From contig NZ_JAHTBN010000002.1 in NCBI RefSeq assembly GCF_019166065.1, positions 62,001 through 126,000 of the forward strand: a DNA stretch of 64,000 bases, in the 5' to 3' direction. The translations under genes were made by a program, and so were the position numbers. Positions 61,529-64,000 of the stretch are shown here, one piece after another. The notes beneath the pieces are model-generated. The model searched no databases and was not told the origin of the DNA. It saw only the letters and a program-made list of their open reading frames with translations. Source of the stretch: Candidimonas humi. Its GTDB lineage: Bacteria > Pseudomonadota > Gammaproteobacteria > Burkholderiales > Burkholderiaceae_B. Position 1 is the first letter of the stretch. Each line of letters opens with the position of its first letter.

Positions 61529-62440
61529 TCAGGCGCCCGCGGTTTCGGGCGGAAGCGTGGTCAGGCGCTTCTCGAGTTCGCGCATCTCGGCATAGCCCAT
61601 CAACTTCATGATGTCTTCTATGCCTACGAGCAGGTCGGGGCGATCCGTGGGCTCGCCGCTGCGTATCACTTCCTGCATGACTTGCAGCGCCTGCGTCATG
61701 GCATGTATGGCCGCGGCGGGCAGCATGCGCGGCAGGCTGATGCGCTTGACCCCGATCGCCTTCAGGCGCGGAATGGGAATCAGCGGCGTGGTCGGCCGCG
61801 AACGGATGCCGAAGCCCATGTTGACGCTGACGGGAATCCCCGCCGCATCAACCAAACGCTGGATGTCCTCCTCGCTGCGCACCGCGTCGGGAAACAACAT
61901 GTCGGCCCCAGCCGCCGCATAGGCCTTGGCACGCCGGATCGCGCCCTCGATCCCCTCGACCGCTATCGCATCGGTGCGCGCGATGATGACGAAGTCGTCG
62001 TTGCGCCGCGCCAGGCAGGCAGCCTCGATCTTCTTGACCATCTCGGCCTGGCTCACGACGTCCTTGCCCGGCATGTGCCCGCAGCGCTTGGGGCTGACCT
62101 GGTCCTCCAGGTTGATGCCGGCCACCCCGGCCTCCTCGAACTGCTGCACCGTATGGAACACATTGACGGGATTACCGTAGCCCGTGTCGGCGTCGGCCGT
62201 CATGGGAATGGAAACGGAACGGGCCAGATTGCGGCAATGGGTGACGTTTTCGTTCAGGCCCATGACGCCGATATCGGCCACACCCAACAAGGAGTTGGAC
62301 ACGGCGGCGCCGCTGGTGCAAGCCGTCTTGAAACCGGCCGCCTCGACCAGGCGGATGCTGTAGCCGTCATAAACGCCGGGCGAGACGATGAATGCCTCGT
62401 TCTTGAGCAGTTCGCGGAACTGGCGTGGTCTGTTTTGCAT
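61529..62440 (-). CDS. isocitrate lyase/phosphoenolpyruvate mutase family enzyme
   Basis: The 303-residue enzyme resembles 2-methylisocitrate lyase and carboxyphosphonoenolpyruvate mutase-type proteins. Visible parts are SPGVYDGYSIRLVEAAGF, the metal-binding DADTGYGN, and INLEDQVSPKRCGH where KRCGH replaces the KKCGH active-site loop of true lyases. It cleaves a C-C bond next to a carboxylate in a TIM barrel. The start at 62440 has AGGA upstream; an earlier ATG at 62470 is less likely. Neighbours are a Bug protein and an SDR. Confidence 0.87.
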   Translation of the reverse strand: MQNRPRQFRELLKNEAFIVSPGVYDGYSIRLVEAAGFKTACTSGAAVSNSLLGVADIGVMGLNENVTHCRNLARSVSIPMTADADTGYGNPVNVFHTVQQFEEAGVAGINLEDQVSPKRCGHMPGKDVVSQAEMVKKIEAACLARRNDDFVIIARTDAIAVEGIEGAIRRAKAYAAAGADMLFPDAVRSEEDIQRLVDAAGIPVSVNMGFGIRSRPTTPLIPIPRLKAIGVKRISLPRMLPAAAIHAMTQALQVMQEVIRSGEPTDRPDLLVGIEDIMKLMGYAEMRELEKRLTTLPPETAGA

Positions 62441-62557
62441 AGATGAATCCTGAAATACGGCCGGAGCCATGCTTTTAAATGGATGAAATCGAAAAAAGAG
62501 GCGCGGCGCACGCCGCTGGCGCGGGCCGCGGACAACGCATCGCCGACGTAGCGCGGC

Positions 62558-63577
62558 TCAGGCCGCGGTCGCGCCGCTGGACTTGACAGCCTGCTCCCAC
62601 ACCTGGCGCTGATGCGCGAAGAATGCAGCGGCCTTGTCGACAGGCAGCGTAACGGGCAGCGTCGCCTGTTTCCTGAGCGTCTGCTGATACGAGGGCTGGG
62701 CGGCCACCTTGGCGAAGGCATTGCGCAATACCGCCAGCACCGGCGCCGGCGTACCGGGCGGGGCCATCAACGCCCACCATGACGGCGCGTCCAGCATCGG
62801 GTAGCCCAGCTCGACGAAAGTCGGCACATCCTTCAACTGGTCGATGCGCTGCGAGGTAGTGACGGCCAGGGCACGCAACGCGCCGGTAGCGGCCAGGGAC
62901 ACCGCCAGGGTGGAGCCGGTGAAGCAGAAAGCGATGCGGCCGGCCCGCAGATCGGTCGCCATGGGCGCCGCCCCGCGGTACGGCACATGCAGGCATTTGA
63001 TTCCAGCCGCAGTCTGGAACACTTCCGCGGTCAGATGCGACAAGGACCCTATGCCATTGGAACCGAAGGTGATCTTGCCCGGCTCGGCCTTGGCCATCTG
63101 CACCAGCTCGGCCACACTGTTCACCGGCAGCGCCTTGGGGTTGACCAGCAACACATTGGCGTTATCGCCCATCATCCCCACGTATTCGAATTTGCGCGAA
63201 TCGTACGACACATGCTTGTACAAGACCCGGTTGATGGCCATGATGCCCTGGCCGGCCTCGAGCAGGGTATAGCCGTCGGCGGGACTGCGCGCCAGATAGT
63301 CGGCGGCGATATTGCCCCCGGCGCCTCCACGATTCTCGACCACCACCGATTGGCCTAGTTGCGACGACAGCGCCGCCGCCGCAATACGCGCCAGGGAGTC
63401 GGAAGACCCGCCGGCCGGAAACGGCACGATCAAGTGCACCGGCCGCGAGGGGAAATCCGCGGCCCAGGCCGTACGCGCGGACAGCGCGACGGCGGGGATC
63501 GCCGCCCCCGCACGCAACAAGGTCCGGCGCGACATGCCGCGAGCGCCGCGCGGCGTGGTGGAATCGATATCGGTCAT
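62558..63577 (-). CDS. Bug-family periplasmic solute-binding protein (twin-arginine-type signal)
   Basis: The 339-residue protein has an N-terminal MSRRTLLRAGAAIPAVAL signal with a twin-arginine pattern. The Bug core follows: FPSRPVHLIVPFPAGGSSD, SVVVENRGGAGGNIAAD, PADGYTLLEAG, HVPYRGAAPMATDL. It lies 28 bases after the GntR gene and 117 bases before the isocitrate-lyase-family gene. Its ligand is likely the acid cleaved by the following enzyme. Confidence 0.9.
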   Translation of the reverse strand: MTDIDSTTPRGARGMSRRTLLRAGAAIPAVALSARTAWAADFPSRPVHLIVPFPAGGSSDSLARIAAAALSSQLGQSVVVENRGGAGGNIAADYLARSPADGYTLLEAGQGIMAINRVLYKHVSYDSRKFEYVGMMGDNANVLLVNPKALPVNSVAELVQMAKAEPGKITFGSNGIGSLSHLTAEVFQTAAGIKCLHVPYRGAAPMATDLRAGRIAFCFTGSTLAVSLAATGALRALAVTTSQRIDQLKDVPTFVELGYPMLDAPSWWALMAPPGTPAPVLAVLRNAFAKVAAQPSYQQTLRKQATLPVTLPVDKAAAFFAHQRQVWEQAVKSSGATAA

Positions 63578-63605
63578 GGAAGTTGCTCTCTCCGGGAAGA
63601 AAGCC

Positions 63606-64000
63606 TCAGGCGCTGCGGTTCACCGCGACCCGGGGCTCGATCAAGTGATCCGACAGGTGCTGGGCCGCGCGCTCGATATGCGAGCGCATCAGCGACTCGG
63701 CCAATTCGGCGTCGCGCGCCTTGATGGCCCGCAGGATCTGCCAGTGCTCGGCATAGGCATCGTGCTTGCGTTCGAGCACAGTGCCTGAATGGCGGCGATA
63801 GATGCGCAGCAAGTGGTACAGATCGCCGCACAGCGCGTTGACGATGCGCTGATTGCCGCTGGCGCGAACGATGCGCTCGTGGAAATCGAATACCCGCCCC
63901 AGCGCGGCCTTGCCGCCCGCAGCGCTCAGGTAATTTTGGCGGTCCTGTTCGAGCTCGGCCGAGAGCATGCCGATTTCCTCGTCGCTCATGCGACGGGTGG
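63606..64000 (-). CDS. GntR-family regulator, FCD-type effector domain (5' end outside window)
   Basis: The visible 131 residues are the C-terminal FCD domain of a FadR-like GntR regulator. Helices and metal/ligand-binding residues are in FDFHERIVRASGNQRI and ALCGDLYHLLRIYRRH, then AEHWQILRAIKARD and SLMRSHIERAAQHL. The frame stays open through the window edge, so the DNA-binding part is missing here. It is the first gene of the Bug/isocitrate-lyase-like/SDR set and probably represses it until its acid ligand is present. Confidence 0.85.
   Translation of the reverse strand, partial: TRRMSDEEIGMLSAELEQDRQNYLSAAGGKAALGRVFDFHERIVRASGNQRIVNALCGDLYHLLRIYRRHSGTVLERKHDAYAEHWQILRAIKARDAELAESLMRSHIERAAQHLSDHLIEPRVAVNRSA

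Noticed and set aside
1-64000. CRISPR arrays, tRNA, rRNA, transposase or integrase genes
   Set aside because: No repeat-spacer pattern, no cloverleaf noticed by eye, and no recognisable mobile-element protein; a dedicated tRNA or Rfam scan could still find small RNAs.

Overview
The window is GC-rich bacterial DNA with short intergenic gaps and genes on both strands. Three things point to a betaproteobacterium of the Alcaligenaceae (Bordetella/Achromobacter type): four orphan Bug-type tripartite-tricarboxylate solute-binding proteins, a long-form leuA, and a housekeeping order of leuA, argS, SPOR protein, dsbA. This placement rests on gene content and is not a species call. No rRNA, tRNA, CRISPR array, insertion sequence or phage gene was recognised. 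|| Region 1 (1-7.6 kb) is a homoprotocatechuate (3,4-dihydroxyphenylacetate) meta-cleavage cluster. A MarR regulator (hpaR) faces hpaE-hpaD, which is divergent from hpaF-hpaG1-hpaG2-hpaH, followed by hpaI. Together these take the catechol through ring cleavage, dehydrogenation, isomerisation, decarboxylation, hydration and aldol cleavage to pyruvate and succinate semialdehyde. The divergent promoter region carries two matching TTAACA(G/T)GTTAA operators, each overlapping a predicted -10 box. The 4-hydroxyphenylacetate hydroxylase genes hpaBC are not in the window. || Region 2 (7.7-18.2 kb) holds a Bug protein / class II aldolase / SDR catabolic set, an O-methyltransferase, and an M20 deacetylase-peptidase leading a dipeptide-type ABC transporter operon with a fused double ATPase. 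|| Region 3 (18.3-35.5 kb) is mostly core: a GlsB-like protein, a DUF1232/DUF2868/DUF3482 membrane-GTPase trio, a LemA-TPM-TPM trio, RhlE helicase, a LysE exporter, prfC, bacterioferritin and its ferredoxin, rpoN, and leuA behind a candidate leucine leader peptide. A 163-bp imperfect palindrome lies between rhlE and the LysE gene. || Region 4 (35.6-43.2 kb) has a DUF1840 gene, a 1278-residue exported RHS protein ending in a DUF2235 (Tle1-like) lipase domain with no evident immunity gene next to it, then argS, a SPOR protein and dsbA. || Region 5 (43.3-64 kb) is accessory catabolism. It contains a Rieske oxygenase with its reductase and a LysR regulator, and a Bug/CoA-ligase/citryl-CoA-lyase-like operon. 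A polar amino acid ABC transporter with an FAD oxidase follows, then a LysR/EamA pair and a flavoprotein/Bug pair. Last comes an SDR / isocitrate-lyase-family / Bug / GntR set that runs off the window end.
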